This document shows, in pieces, positions 1 to 12,455 of a stretch of 64,000 nt of DNA. Numbering within the stretch: position 1 is the first letter of the stretch; every line of letters starts with the position of its first letter. Made by a program: the position numbers and the translations under genes. This stretch comes from Gonatopus flavifemur (taxonomy: Eukaryota > Arthropoda > Insecta > Hymenoptera > Dryinidae): the NCBI GenBank assembly GCA_018340375.1, contig JAFFJZ010000002.1:25996001-26060000 (forward strand), written 5' to 3'. Below the pieces are notes generated by a model. It saw only the letters and a list, made by a program, of their open reading frames with translations. It was not told the origin of the DNA and searched no databases.

Positions 1-1104
1 AAAAAAGTCCTACTCATTCTTTTTTGAACATTCAACTCTTGGAGCAGATGGCAAATAACGATAATGATTAGATCATTATTTTAGTTTCCCATAAGGCGTT
101 GAACTTGAGAGCTCTCGCGTTTCTTCGCACAGAAGAGAAAGGTTGGTGTCGGATGCACGTGTAATACTACTAGTTATCGATTTCTTCCTTCTCAACCAAT
201 TTCTGAGGATCACCCACCGCAAGAACATTTTGAACTGTCGCCACTTGAAATAATGCATCGACGTTATAAAATTGTATTGGCTACCACATTCGATTCCCAA
301 TCATGGATGATCAATAAGATTTTATAAATTTAAAATCTTTCGAAAAAGTTTATAAATAAGTTTCAGAAACCGTACTCTCCATTTTCACTTCACTTCAGAC
401 CTCATTTTTGTTGCTCTACATGTCTTATCGATTTTCATGTACCAAGTATATCAGTTGAATTAGTTGGATTTCGGGGATCTCATCGGCTACCGCTGAACAA
501 TAATTGAAATTCGATAAAGTGGAGATAGTTGATGGTAAACCACAAATCGGGGTGTTTCGATATTCCTTGTCGATAGTCACAACTTGTTTGATATGGGATC
601 GAGGTTCACATCAGCATATTCAATACAGCATGTTCGTATGTATCATATAAATGTCTAGCACTTGGTTAGTTTCTCATCTCTAACACGATTCAGAACTTAC
701 CGCGGAAAGTCAGTTATCCTTCAAGTTTCCCGCATCATCCAACTATTTGAACACATGAGAAGTATTTCAATGGAATGTTTTGATATTCTGAAGATTTTGA
801 TGTTTTTTATTCTTTGAATTCATCGTAAACACACGAAATTCATCTTGATCCGCAGAATCACGTACTCTGTTTGTAGCAGGAATCAACCCTAGGCCAAAAA
901 CCCTATTGATTCTTATCAGTTCCCATTGAACGTGGATGATTCTGGGTGTCAATCGGTTTCAATTAGAATTCTGCACGTTTAACCGAAATGAATGAGATTT
1001 TGTTGATCATCCATACTCATATGTAACATTTCACGTTGAAACAATCTTACATTTCCTAAAACACACACATATTTTGATATTACCCAAGTGTTTATTGCCT
1101 ATAA
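1..1104. other. gene-free AT-rich stretch
   Basis: Short ORFs on both strands here look random: no protein motif, no splice context, no repeated structure. I see no gene, RNA gene or clear transposon end. The stretch stops where a GC-richer repeat begins. Confidence 0.5.
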
Positions 1105-1650
1105 TGACAATGGCCCCCAGGCTGGGTCCATCCTCTTTAACCCAGTGTTGGGGAATGACGATGAGGCTCATGTTGGCTCTATCTTGGTCCTGTTGTGCTT
1201 TCCCATACAATTATTATGGTTGATAAAACATGAAAATAATGGATCTTAGTGCAGGCACATTTGAACTTGGCCCCAATTTGGACCAGCGCTATGTGTGTAC
1301 AATCCTCAGCGTGTATGAATTTTGGTCTCACTTTGGTCCAGTCTTGGCCCATATAGGCACGATGAAGCTCAACACTAGGCCCAAGACTGGGCCAAAGTGG
1401 GGCTGTAATTCATGCCCGGTGGGGTAGAATTCAAAGCGATTTTCCAATTTCAAAAGAAAAGGAAGGGGCAGTATTGATTGCCTAGTCTGGGTTCATGCTG
1501 GGCCCATGATGTTACCAATCCTCGGGAAAAGCAATACAGCCAAGCTGGGAACGATTTTATCATGTCAGAGTTGGCCCCATTTGTCTGCCCAGCTGGGCCC
1601 CACGTTGGGCAGCATGGACACCCACCCTGAGCTCAGATTGGGCCCGCCGT
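1105..1650. repeat. GGCCCA-rich interspersed repeat
   Basis: Clearly richer in G and C than its surroundings, with the motifs TTGGCCC, TGGGCC and GGCCCA recurring in both orientations. The short ORFs inside are by-products of this motif. No clean terminal inverted repeat was found, so it may be a truncated element. Similar motif-dense blocks lie at 1764-2460, 33.8-34.9 kb and 35.3-35.7 kb, which suggests related elements with subterminal repeats. Confidence 0.5.
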
Positions 1651-1737
1651 TAATACACACTCGCGTATATTCACACAGTATATCGAAATTCGGTGATGAT
1701 GACTAAAAGAAACGAGACAAAATTGCGTAAATTCAGT

Positions 1738-2463
1738 CGCCCCATACAGGAAACCCCGATAATGTAAACACAGCCAATAATTGGCCCATTTATGGCTACC
1801 ATTGAATGACCAACAATGGATTCATATCATTGGCACAAATGTGGCCCACCACTGGCTGATAAGAAAGGTCAGCAATGAAAACAGCCGATAATCAGCCGAT
1901 GTACGGCTATCAGGGTTGGGTTTATCACGTGATTTTTTAATTTCTTACGTATCATACTTGGTTTCTGACACGTAATATATGTGAGATACTTGAACCCTCC
2001 TGTCCCCCCAAAGGCAAGGGGTTGATTTTATGCGTAAGATACTCGGTTTCTTACGTGTCGTAAACTATGTAAAATACTTCGAAGTATATTACGCACCATA
2101 TAAAAAGTGTTCACACTTAACCACTCATTTGAACTAATACTGAACCAATTATTCTGGAACGCACTCATATCACCATTGGATATCATTATTATTATTATGC
2201 CCCAGTAATCTGCCATTGATGGCTGACATTCGAACATTATCCCGAAATTTATGGCCCTAAATCGGGATCATTTAGCCCCATTACTGGACCAATCAATAAT
2301 TTCATACATGGCCCATTATTGATTGCCATTACTGGACCCACGTTATCATCCAGCAATTAACCATTGATGAGCCATTAATGGGCGCCATTAACGGGCGAAG
2401 AACGCCATTTGTGGTTCAGTAACGTGCCATTATTGGGCTAATTGATGAACCCTGTATGGGGCG
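1738..2463. mobile_element. MITE-like element with 13-bp perfect terminal inverted repeats
   Basis: The left end reads CGCCCCATACAGG and the right end is its exact reverse complement, CCTGTATGGGGCG at 2451-2463. Inside both ends are many copies of short motifs such as GGCCCA, GCCATTA and TGGGC in alternating orientation, the usual look of subterminal transposase-binding repeats. The centre (about 1940-2100) has a directly repeated segment built on TTACGT and GATACT. No coding capacity. No obvious target duplication, so the superfamily is not assigned. Confidence 0.6.
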
Positions 2464-2693
2464 CCGACTTTATCAAATGGTTGAAGACAAAATGATCTAC
2501 GTGTTCTGGTTGAGAGCCACATAATAATTGTACCTTGCTGCAATGTTGTGAGATGAGCTTGTGACAAGGTTGACGGAAGGTTATTAGTTGACACACAACT
2601 AGGGTCCAAGTTTACAAAACTCTTGCAATGGAGTTGTAACAACCATACCGTGACAGGGTTCTCAATAACAAGCCAAAAGCAATTGGATCACAA

Positions 2694-3304
2694 CACGGAG
2701 AAAAGGGAATACTTGCAGAAACTACTCAAATAGTCGATGTCCGACCATCTACTCGAGTAGTTGCTGCAACTACTTAGTCGTCAAGACAAGTATCAAGTCC
2801 CTACTAGAAATCCTTGTAGTAATTCTCTAGTTGTAACATCTACCTCAACGACAAACTAGAAACTCAAATCAGTGAATTTCCAGTTGCTAGTCAAATTAGC
2901 GACTCATAAGTGAGCTAATAGGGTCTCTAGTTTTGCGTTGGGGTAAGTGTCAAAACTAGAGAATTACTCCTCGAATTTCTATTAGGGGTCAGCTGCTTCC
3001 ACTAACTCGATAGCTGCACTAGCTAACCTAAATATCAGACAACTTACGAGGTATTTTCGTTGGTGCAACTATCAAGTTAGTGGAGGCAGTTAACATGATA
3101 AATACTTGTCCTGACTATTAAGTAGTAGAGATGGGCGATACGTATCGATATCGATACGTTTCTATAAAGAAGGTATCAAGTTTTTATCAAAATTTCATTG
3201 AAACGTATTTAAACTAGTTATAAATTCTATATAAACGTATCGATATCGATACGTACCGCCCATCTCTACTAAGTAGTTGCTGCAACTATTCCTTTTTCTA
3301 TATG
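2694..3304. mobile_element. CACGGAG-ended MITE, ACTACT family, copy 1 (interrupted)
   Basis: It starts with CACGGAGAAAAGGGAATACT and its right end is a degraded inverse of that sequence near 3304. Subterminal motifs AGTAGTTGCTGCAACTACT and GACAAGTATC are repeated inversely at both ends. A second copy at 50303-50886 shares the same ends and interior, which confirms a family. Its right arm is split by a 143-bp hAT-type MITE at 3126-3268. No ORF of note; non-autonomous. Confidence 0.75.
3126..3268. mobile_element. hAT-type MITE, TAGAGATGGGCG termini
   Basis: The 143-bp element has inverted repeats of about 33 bp beginning TAGAGATGGGCG and containing the palindrome TATCGATATCGATA. It is flanked by TTAAGTAG (3118-3125) and CTAAGTAG (3269-3276), a 7/8 match to an 8-bp duplication, the hAT signature. 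It sits in the arm of the ACTACT element, whose other copy shows the uninterrupted arrangement. No coding sequence. Confidence 0.75.
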
Positions 3305-4362
3305 AGGTCTGACAAGCTCGTGACAAGCCTAAATGTTATCGGGGAAGGAACAGATTTTTCTTTCAATGCAGAATATTCTGAACAGATTTACAGCTCTTGA
3401 CTTCTCATTTTTCTTGGTCTAACCACAAAATACTAAGAAATTCCAATTTTTTTGCTCCGCTTTTTCCACCCAATGCTGCTGCGAGGGATGGTTGTTGTAG
3501 AAGGGCTCATAAAGCGTTGTGATATTACTTCATGGAATGGATGATGTTATAAAAATTTCTAAATCAGAGTAATTTGTTGATGTTCAACATGTGTTCTCCG
3601 CTATCCTTCATTGAGCACTTCTTTTCCATTTTCAATCATTTTGGTACGTTGAGTTCTATTATCTCATGGATGGAATTATCCAATGTTAAGATATTATGTC
3701 CACATATAGTTATATTGATGAACAATGTTCGAAATGTTGTATCACCATCAGTGGTTAATTAATTAAATGCATCAGCATAACCAATTAGATATTATCACGC
3801 TTGGCTTATCTTTGCCCCAATACTGACAAACCTAAACCATTAATTTCATGTTAACGTTATTTATTACATGGTTGAACGTCACCCTGTACCTTGGCCTTGA
3901 CAGAAATCCCAATGATGGGAGTTTTGCAGAAATACTCAGAATATTTTCTAGAAACTATTCTGAGGTGTTAGAATTTCGAGCGTTTTTCATAGATTCGAAA
4001 TGCTTACACAAAGCTCATCCACGCTTGGTAACAGTCAAACTCATTCTTAGCCCCGTCTTGGTAAATCACTTCATTATAAATTTGTGTGAGAATATCAATT
4101 CTGCTATAAAATTCTGAGTGTATGCAAACTCATGGTGAATTTGTAACAGAGATTATCCATTACACGATAAAAGTCAGCAGCTAAAAATGAGGTGAAACGT
4201 AGGACATTCATTTCCAATGCACCAATCGATATTTTGGACTTAATAAATGCTGCATGCGAATGTTCCATTTCATCCCATTCAACGGCATGACACTATTCAA
4301 GAAGAACTCAGAATAGAATGTATGAATGTAACATGAAAATGTAGTAATATCACCGAATGATA
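3305..4362. other. gene-free stretch
   Basis: No supported gene or element. Short ORFs on the plus strand around 3574-4117 lack recognisable domains or splice signals and have biased, leucine- and isoleucine-rich composition as expected from AT-rich noncoding DNA. Confidence 0.4.
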
Positions 4363-5001
4363 CACGGAGAAAAGAGAACAGTGGCAACAACGGTTTGTCG
4401 CCGTCAAAACACCGGTGAGAAACGGAAAGCTGCCTTTAAGCGTAGAAATAACGGTTTTCATCGCCCCGGTAAGCATCTCTTGCAGTTGATACGACTATTG
4501 ATATACGTTGCTACGGCACGAGTATCAGCGACTGTTTTCACAGTGGAAGCGATCGTAATAATCGTAATATGAAGAGCATGGAGAATAGAGAGCAGGAGTC
4601 AGATCGCAATACCGTAGAATCTCCTATGCCGCAACACTTCCATTTTGAAAAACTCTGGAAACAGTGGGATCATGAAAGTGATTGGTTGGATATTAAAGGT
4701 CAATACGTTTCGCTATTGGAGGTTACTGCGCTGTAGAAGGTTTCTCTGTGTGAGGTTTTACTAGTAGAGACGTTGTCTGGATTGATCTCAAAAGAAACGC
4801 TGTTGTGAGTGTTTATCGATATGTATATTACTGAGGGACCATGGAAATCGAAAGATTAACCAACAATAAGAACACGGTTTTCACCGTCACAAGTTCTACT
4901 GAATGCGAAAAAATTGAAACTACATGTGGCCCAATTTTTTATCGTTTCTCGTTCGGAAAAGTCAGTTAGCCTCCATCGTACTTTTTTTTCTTTTCTCCAT
5001 G
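4363..5001. mobile_element. possible degenerate CACGGAG-ended element
   Basis: Starts after TA with CACGGAGAAAAG, and CTTTTCTCCATG near 4990-5001 is a plausible decayed inverse end. Internal motifs such as ACGGTTTTCA and CACCGT occur in both orientations. The interior does not match the other copies and the right end is one base off consensus. It could instead be two unrelated ends. Confidence 0.3.
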
Positions 5002-5398
5002 ATGAACAGTTCCTAAAACATGGTACTGCGCTCCTGACATATTGAGATTTATTCTTATTACATTCTTCATAACATGCACTGAGGAAAAAGAAGTGGTGGA
5101 TTTTACATTCCGCGAAGTCAATATGTGGACGATTTAAAAAATAGTTCTAGTTACCACAATTTGAGTCGGTTTCACAACAGCGAATATGAGATACACTACA
5201 GCTGATGTGAATTTCAAATTCTCTGCTGTAAAAGCAACTAAAATTGTGGGCGCTCGAACTATTTTTTGGAATTGCTCACATTTCATAAGATATAAATTTG
5301 ACAACTTTTTTCTCTCGTTGTGTGTTTATTTGATCATTTTTTATCATCTATCAATTGATAATTGTTCAATTAGATGGGATAAATGATGCACCTACCTG
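5002..5398. other. gene-free stretch
   Basis: Nothing recognisable: no inverted repeats, no motif-bearing ORF. Confidence 0.4.
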
Positions 5399-5659
5399 CA
5401 CGGAGAACAATTTGTAGCAGAGATCCCCATAATAATAGCAGTTTTGGGACACATGGGCTTTTATGAACATTTCTCCTTTGATTGGTAATAATTTTTCCTA
5501 AACTTATAGTAATATGTGTCAGATGCAAAGTTATTTTCATCAGAATGAGGTAGGGATTGCCATCATTAAATGAGGAGTGCACAGAAACGTTCAAGTGTTC
5601 CAAAACTGTTATTATTATGGTACACCCTGCTACACATTCCCCATACGTTTTTCTCCGTG
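5399..5659. mobile_element. CACGGAG-ended MITE
   Basis: Left end CACGGAGAACAATTTGTAGC, right end the inverse of CACGGAGAAAAACGTATGGG, with a shared inner arm around CCATAATAATARCAGTTTT. It is flanked by TG on the left and TA on the right. The overlapping ORFs on both strands are by-products of the palindrome. Non-coding, about 260 bp. Confidence 0.65.
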
Positions 5660-5761
5660 TAGGTACAAGCAGAAAGTAAGATCTCGATATATCAAGTTTA
5701 AAAAATCCTGTGTACTGCCGGAGGTGCAACAAAGGGGTGCCAGGGCATCCATTCACTTATT

Positions 5762-5969
5762 CACGAAAAAAAATGAACTGTTAATTTTACCAGAATTCCG
5801 GTTACTATATGGACAGCAAGGAATATCTGTGGCTTTTACTGGAATTCTTGTTAAATTTACCGGAGCCCTTGTTAAATTTGCCGGAGACTTGATTCATTTA
5901 ACTAGAATTCCGGTTAGAATAGCAGTAATTCTTGCTGTCTATATATTAACCGGAGTATTTTTTTCAGTG
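5762..5969. mobile_element. palindromic MITE with repeated ACCGGAATTC units
   Basis: Ends CACGAAAAAAAATG and CATTTTTTTCAGTG-like are inverted. Next to the ends TAYYGGACAGCAAGAAT-like arms are inverted, and the centre carries several near-copies of a ~24-bp unit containing CCGGAATTCTTGTTAAATT. An ORF running through it translates the repeat as a periodic hydrophobic peptide, which should not be read as a protein. Confidence 0.5.
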
Positions 5970-5974
5970 TTCTT

Positions 5975-6250
5975 CTCTCTAAAATTTGTAAAGTGAGATT
6001 TCACTCTTCAGGTAGCCAAAAGTGAGCCTGTCGGAATTTTGAGTGAAATTTCCACTCTTTTCAAGTGATATTCTAAGGTTTGAGGTTAGAAACTTACAGC
6101 CACTCCAATTCTAGAGTCAATTTTTCACTCTAAAATAGTGAGGGTGCACTCGAAACGAGTGACAATCCCACCCACTCGAAGCAGACTGGCTCACTTTTGA
6201 GATTTAGTGGAGTGAAACACGTGATTTTTCACTCTTTCAGATTTAGAGAG
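5975..6250. mobile_element. CTCTCT-ended MITE, copy 1
   Basis: 276 bp, starting CTCTCTAAAATTTG and ending TTTCAGATTTAGAGAG. The interior is dominated by AGTGAAA and TTTCACTC motifs in both orientations. It is closely similar along its whole length to 20918-21167, including the unusual string ACACGTGATTTTTCACTC near the right end, and also matches 44715-44996 and the split copy at 49965-51082 in its ends and motif pattern. Non-coding. Confidence 0.75.
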
Positions 6251-6267
6251 TAGGCATCTCCGTCAAT

Positions 6268-6345
6268 CGAGATATCCGAGAGGAAAAATTTTCAAAATTA
6301 TACATAATTTATATAGAATTATATAGCAATTAAATAGAATTCTAG
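6268..6345 (+). repeat. fragment related to the element at 8945-9063
   Basis: CCGAGAGGAAAAATTTTCAA followed by ATTATACATAATTTATAT parallels the left half of 8945-9063. No right end was found here. Confidence 0.4.
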
Positions 6346-6502
6346 ACGTTTTCCCACAAAACAGAAGAACATCCAAGAAAGCTGAACTAAAGCAGCCAAA
6401 TGCGTTAAAAATCATTTCTTTTTAGTCACCGATAATTAGATGCTTCAGCCACCCATCCATAGCGTTGGATTGTTTGAACCTTATGAGCTACTGTTTTTAC
6501 AA

Positions 6503-6787
6503 TCCCCAGCAACATAGAAGGCTAAATATGCAAAAAACTTGTTTGAAAAGTCCTGATATTGGAAACATGCTTATAACCTCCAAAAGAAACTCTCCGGTAG
6601 AAATAAAGCACGCAGTCAGTGTGAATTTGTCCCATTTCCTACCATCCACACGTTTTTGCAGGATGTGGTACGCTTTATTCCCACCAGGGCTGTTTTGATT
6701 GATTATAGAATATTTTCACATCCGCACATTCCCTTTACATTCACAGAATCATCATGGCATTTTTGAGAAATCCTTAGTACTTCTTCT
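6503..6787. mobile_element. TCCC(A/C)AGTAGC-family MITE, decayed copy
   Basis: Aligns by eye along most of its length to 14777-14992. Shared blocks are TCCCCAGCAACA at the left, CTTGTTTGAAAAGTCC, CGCACATTCCCTTTACATTC and TTTTGAGAAATCCTTAGTAC at the right. Its terminal repeats are worn, so it is likely the older copy. The plus-strand ORF at 6465-6698 overlaps it and is not a gene. Confidence 0.5.
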
Positions 6788-8500
6788 TATGTTGTAACAG
6801 TCATATCAACTGCAAGATATACTTAACGTGAAAGCGAAGATCGTTTCTACAATCAGATGCAGTTTCCATTTCGTCGGTAAAATACCCATCACATTAATGA
6901 TATCAGCAAACTCAGAATACAAAAACACATGTAACTGCAATCATATTACATCTAGAAGTCTTTTATCCCCTATTTTGAGGTCTGAAAACGACATATGAAT
7001 ATCATAATAATATCTTTCACATATGAAATTCTTCATAAATGTCCAAACAGGTGACATGAATCTACAAGATACGGACCTTTCGACCTCTCACGTGTCAATT
7101 GTGCATAGGATAAATGTAGGATTTCTCAGATGTCTCGGAATGTATTTTGCTTGTTTCTCAAGTTATGAAATATGTTTTATCAACGTTTCTCAAATTCTTG
7201 ACTAATATTCAGATACAAAGCACTTATTCAATTGAAATTGATTTATTTATGATTATATATGAAATAAAATTCAAATGAAACGATTATGCGATGCGATATT
7301 TATTCTTTCTAAATCATCAGAGATGTTTTAAAGTTTTGTATCAATTGAATTCGATATATTTCGAATTATATATTCGATTCTTTTCAAGACAAAAATAATC
7401 CATATGAATAACGTTATCATATTTGGCTTCTCAAATGATTCCTTTGAGAATATTCTTGGATATGAAAAAAGGATCTTCTGAAGAAATCATCCTCAACCAA
7501 CATAACAAGTAGCATCTTAGAATCATCAGTGTTTATGTTATCATAAAGAGTAATTTGAAATTCCCATGTGTATATTTCATGGATTCAACAAGAATTCTTT
7601 CGAATAAAATGAGATCCATGTAACTCCTATATAATATCATAATGAAGAATCCGCCAAAGAGTCTTCCATCACAATCCATCTTGATTCACATAACAACACT
7701 TTTGACGTTGGAAATATTTTGAAAACATGTTCGATATTGTTTGAAGTATGGGTTTGTTATAAGCTTCTCTTTTCCATCGGAAGATATACTTCCCGCTTCC
7801 TAAATCCGAGAGAGGTGAAATTCCACGCGAATGGGAAGATAGATTCCCTTCTGGCTGTTTGAAGAGTGAATTCTCACTTCAACAGAGTAGAATTCCACCC
7901 TTCGCACAACCAGAAGAGAACTTATCTTTCCGTTCGAGTGGGATTCTTCACTCGTTCATATTTAGAAAACAGCGATAGGCAGTAGAAGAAATGAACCTGA
8001 GGAAATTTATTTTCCTCTCCTTTTCACATTTCGCTTCTAAGATACACGAACCCAAAACAATTTCGATTCACATGTTGTGAAAAATTTGAGAAGATGTCAT
8101 AAAAAAAGAGAAAGTGAATGTTGATGACAACATTCGAAAAGAGATCTAAAGTTCAAGTGTGCATAGGATACAACGTGACATAGGGTAAGTGGATACTTAT
8201 ACCTTGAAATATTATTTCCTCAGAGTAGAGAGTCATTTATGTTGAGCGGCAGGAATGTAGTGCGCGGTTGAGGTGCCTTGGGGGCCACTCACGTATTCAC
8301 CGAGACACGCAAACTGTATTGATTTGCCCGGGACCACCTGTAGCCAACTCTCCTTCTCTTTTCGGTCTGTTGTCCCTCACGCTGTTGGTAATGGTTATGA
8401 ATCTCATCCAATTGTGTGCAAGCAAGGAGAAATAATCGTGAACAGGATGGTACAATACATTTTTTTCCCTTTTTATATTTCCATATGTGTATCACATAAT
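6788..8500. other. gene-free stretch with a decayed GAGTG-motif remnant
   Basis: No gene seen. Within it, about 7745-7975 carries GAGTGAA, TTCACTC, GGAAGATA and TATCTTTCC in both orientations, resembling a worn relative of the CTCTCT-ended MITEs. Around 8270-8400 the sequence is less AT-rich but has no recognisable motif. The ORF at 8273-8665 runs through a dinucleotide repeat. Confidence 0.4.

Positions 8501-8527
<27 letters not shown>
8501..8527 (+). repeat. (AG)n microsatellite
   Basis: About 13 perfect AG units in a row. Confidence 0.95.
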
Positions 8528-8531
<4 letters not shown>

Positions 8532-8944
8532 TGTTCCATTTCACAACGAATCCGAAATCGTTTTTCAAATATGGAAAGGATTTGAAGCTCTCAAATATTC
8601 ATGATCAGAAAAAATGTATGGTCAAAGGTTCACGTGAAGTTTTGTGCCAATATTTGCTGAAATAAAAATTGAATTTCAATCTCTTTTGTCTCTACCACCG
8701 GACTTATTGATATTCGAGGGAATGTACGAAGAGGAAGTCCAGCGATAAAGATTCAGGGGAAATTCATGGTGAAATATTATTTCAACCATGCAATTATTAA
8801 TTTGTGTTCATTGCGTTTATCTATTCCCTGCATTCGAAATGTATAATTCTGCTCCACAGATTTTCATGAATTTTAATATTCCAGCGGAACTCCCGTTATG
8901 AAATTGAGAGGTCACATTCAACCAATTTGTTGGAAAAGCACATC

Positions 8945-9063
8945 CCCGAAAAAATAGAAAAATTCTCGAAATCATACATAATTTGTATATTATTCGATAT
9001 ATTTCATTATATATATAATTTATATATAAATTATAAATAATTTCGAAAGCTTTTCCACTCGGG
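8945..9063. mobile_element. short AT-rich MITE, CCCGA termini
   Basis: CCCCGAAAAAATAGAAAAATT on the left and a right end whose inverse is CCCGAGTGGAAAAGCTTTC enclose a core made almost entirely of TATA and ATAATTTATA. About 120 bp. A related fragment lies at 6268-6345. Confidence 0.5.
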
Positions 9064-9154
9064 ATTAGATAGACGTTATTTTGGGAATGGAATGTAATTA
9101 TACTGTTCCCAGAATGTGACCCACGATAATCTATGTGCTCGTATTATTCGAGAT

Positions 9155-9287
9155 TAGTGATGGGAGTCCTTGAGAAAGATCGATCCGTTTTTACACAGGA
9201 TGTATCGAATTTTTATTGAAATCTAGGAAAATTATATATTTTTTATATGAAAAAGGATCGATCATTTTCAAAGATCCCCCATCATTA
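9155..9287. mobile_element. hAT-type MITE, TAGTGATGGG termini
   Basis: 133 bp with inverted repeats of about 38 bp that include GATGGG at the tips and GATCGATCC inside. Flanks are TTCGAGAT (9147-9154) and TTGGAGAT (9288-9295), a 7/8 match to an 8-bp target duplication. The GATGGG tip and 8-bp duplication link it to the MITE at 3126-3268, although the interiors differ. Confidence 0.7.
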
Positions 9288-9295
9288 TTGGAGAT

Positions 9296-12200
9296 ATACT
9301 GAAAGTTCAAGATTGAAACATTCACTTTGTTTTGTAAGGAGACCCTCTACTGGGACACTTTCAAAAAATCAATTTTCTTGTTCGCATTTTTCGATAGTTT
9401 ATAGTCATAGAATTAATATCCTGTAATTGGTGAGGGCGATTCCAACCCTTTTGACCAGTTGTGGTGTCTAGAAACGCTAACTGCGCAACCTTGAATTTTG
9501 GAGCAGATTCTCAGAGTGAGCGTTGAGAGCAGCTATTTTCCAGGGATGTTCCAAGTATTACTACATTACTAAGTATTTTTTTAATCAATTTCCATATAAA
9601 AAAACTTTAAACGTAAATATCTCGAAACATTTTTGCACCTGGCGGAAGTGATTTTTGAAAATTTCGCACAATATTCAGCACACTCGTGGCTATTACCTCG
9701 TATTATCGTACCTCGATTGTGTTGAAAAATTAATCCCAACATATTTTTTTGACTTCGTTTAGTACGAAAAGAAGCCGTTTTTTGTACCCTTCCATAAAAA
9801 ACGCCGCCATTTCGTTAATTTTCAATAAAATGTTTTGTTTGAGGTACGAACGATAACGAAAAGATAACAGACCATGAATCTTTTGGGATTTTTGGTTTCA
9901 GACATCCTGGAGTGCTGAAATCATTCCCACCAGTGGAGAGTATTTTTTTTTACCACCATATTCAAAGTTTTGTGAATACATAAATAATTATTTTTTTGAA
10001 ACAAGAAAATTGTGTTTCTATTCTCTAAATACATACCTTTGAGGGGAGAAAAAGTTTGCCCAATTATATGCATTAGTCTCTGAGAAAAAAAATGTTGAAC
10101 ATAGGCTTTCTTTTGGGTTGTTACAATAATCGGAATTGGTTCTTCAACCTATTTTTGAAGTTCTTAGGGCTGATCCATGCCTAACAAAAAGCCTACTTTT
10201 GTCTCAAAGTAGTCCTTAAGATTGAAGCAAGCTCAAAGATGTCTTTTGGTCGGGCATTGATCAACTCCAAGAATTCTAACTGGGACTAAACTGGTCCTTT
10301 GGAATATTTAAGCCATGTTTTGATCAAAGCGCTCAATTTTCCCTTCATAAATGAAGCATTTTGGTCAAAATGAATTGAATTTTCCCTAAGAGGGATTTGA
10401 TTGAGCTCATGGAGATTCAGGGATCAAATTGAGCAACAGCCAACAATTAGTAATATTCTTCTGTTGATTCAACATGAAAATTTCGCGACAAATTACCTAT
10501 TTTTCAGGTTGCTGATGTTTGGATCGTTCATAAAAACGAAACGGAAATTCAAAACCAAAAAATCTGATGATCGATCCTGATTTAACTTTTCAAATTAAAC
10601 CTAATTTAAGTTGTCTTTGGAACTGAAATCATAGCTTTAAAAAATACTGCAAAATTTTTGGTCTTCAACAATTGAGTATTTCGTTATTCGATTGCTAATT
10701 CGTTTCAATGAATGATTCAAACTTAAGCAACATTGTTCTTCAACTAAAAAAAAAAAGGTTCAAGCATCGTTCAAAATACATCAAATAATGACGTGTCATA
10801 ACGACGGTTTTGAAATGTAGATTAAACCAAGAAAATTATTCTCAGAATTTCTCACAAATATCGAGAAAAATTGTGCTTTTGAAGATAAATGAATTCAACG
10901 AGGAGAATATCCATAAATAAAGTCATGCTATCTATTATCTCGCTCATTGTTGACAGAATGGGGAATGGCGTGATGTCATTCATAAATGATCATGAATCAA
11001 TCGAATTCAAACACGTGTTATCTTCTAATAATAATGCAAATGTTTCTGTATTCACATTCACACAGAGTGACATCAAAACATCCATGTACAAGAGCACATA
11101 TTAGGAAAGTTATGTAGCCGAAGTAGGAGAAGAGGGAGGACAAGGAAGGGACAAAAACCGCATCAGGGCGGATGGAAACTGATTAAACCGTATTGAACAT
11201 TAACACAGTTTTGTCTGGTTACGTCCAACGTTTTTAGCAGGGTATCTTGAATCGATGTTGAAACATTCAAACACGTGATTCAGTTACATTCAAAAAACAC
11301 TTTTTTTCAATGTACTTTTGATCATTGGTGTCCCGTAATAAGTTTTAAAATCGTCATTTCTGGAAGTCTACTTTTCCATTGGGATATGATAGAAAATCGA
11401 TATTATGAAGTGAACGATTAATGTTTGTTCGACACTACAACATATTTCCAACGTTGAGACACAGTATATGACGTATGTGTGTTTATTGCAGCCATTTCAT
11501 AGAGAATTTCGTTCGAACAACACCAAAAAATGCGAATTCCATCGAGAATTAATGGATTGATATTCATTTCTCATCTCACTATGTTTACAAGTCAGCCAAT
11601 TTGTATGGAGTAGAAGTGGTATCACGACCAAATTATCACCTACTGTCGATAACAAAGAAGTTTATGTGTTTCAGTGGCGAAGGTGCGCGAAGGGTAGGAA
11701 AGGATGTCAGAGATATATGATCATCTATATACACATACCACCTCTGGCGGCTGGACAAATTCTCGCCATCGGCTTTTCGAAAAGATCAAAGGAGTGTCAG
11801 GGGGTTGGTTTATTTGGAGTTCAATGTCAAAGAGATGATGGACAGCTCATATATCATGTAAAAGACGATGTATTTCAAGGTTCACAAGCATCAGAAGAAG
11901 GAAATAGAATTTTACGTTGACTGTTGTCATAAATTACTCGATGAATACAAATTTGGAATGAATGATAACTGAATGCATATATGTAATTGGACTATGAATA
12001 TGAATTCAAATTCCCTCATGATTTGTAGATACGAAATTATGAGAAATAATTAGAAATATTGTTTCATTCCCAGAAATGAGTCCTGTTTACGGGCAGTAGG
12101 AGCGTTTATTAACGGATAACCGACGTTTCGCCTAGATTCTAGGCATTTACGAGGTTACAACGATCTGTACATTAGAGAGAGAGAGAAAGAGAGAGGAGTG

Positions 12201-12455
12201 TACATGTATGTACATTGTAATCATACAAAATGAATAATAATAAGTGATTCCTCGTATGATCATCATAAATCAGTAAATAACTGAAGTTCATATAAATAGG
12301 ATCATCCTGTGAGGATCTCATTATTGTGCATCACAAATTCTCGATTCACACATAATTTATGAATAAAGTTGAAGAAAAATATTGTACACTGATTTCAATG
12401 CTTGATATTCCTCAGCGTTGAAATCATCATCGATTCCAATATCGAATGAAAATGA
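9296..12455. other. gene-free stretch, ~3.2 kb
   Basis: No supported gene. Local short inverted repeats around 10300-10440 (ATTGAGC and GCTCAAT, AATTTTCCC and GGGAAAATT-like) may mark an old element. A 22-bp AG-rich microsatellite lies at 12174-12195. ORFs at 10889-11104 and 11666-11920 have no motif and no splice context, and neither is supported as a gene. Confidence 0.4.

Noticed and set aside
5577..5996. 139-codon ORF with a periodic hydrophobic C-terminal half
   Set aside because: The periodicity comes from a ~24-bp DNA repeat inside a palindromic MITE. The overlapping minus-strand ORF has the same cause.
8273..8665. 130-codon ORF
   Set aside because: It reads through the AG microsatellite as a run of Arg-Glu and has no domain.
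10889..11104. 71-codon ORF
   Set aside because: No motif, no repeat homology, no splice signals; length is within chance for AT-rich DNA with an ATG.
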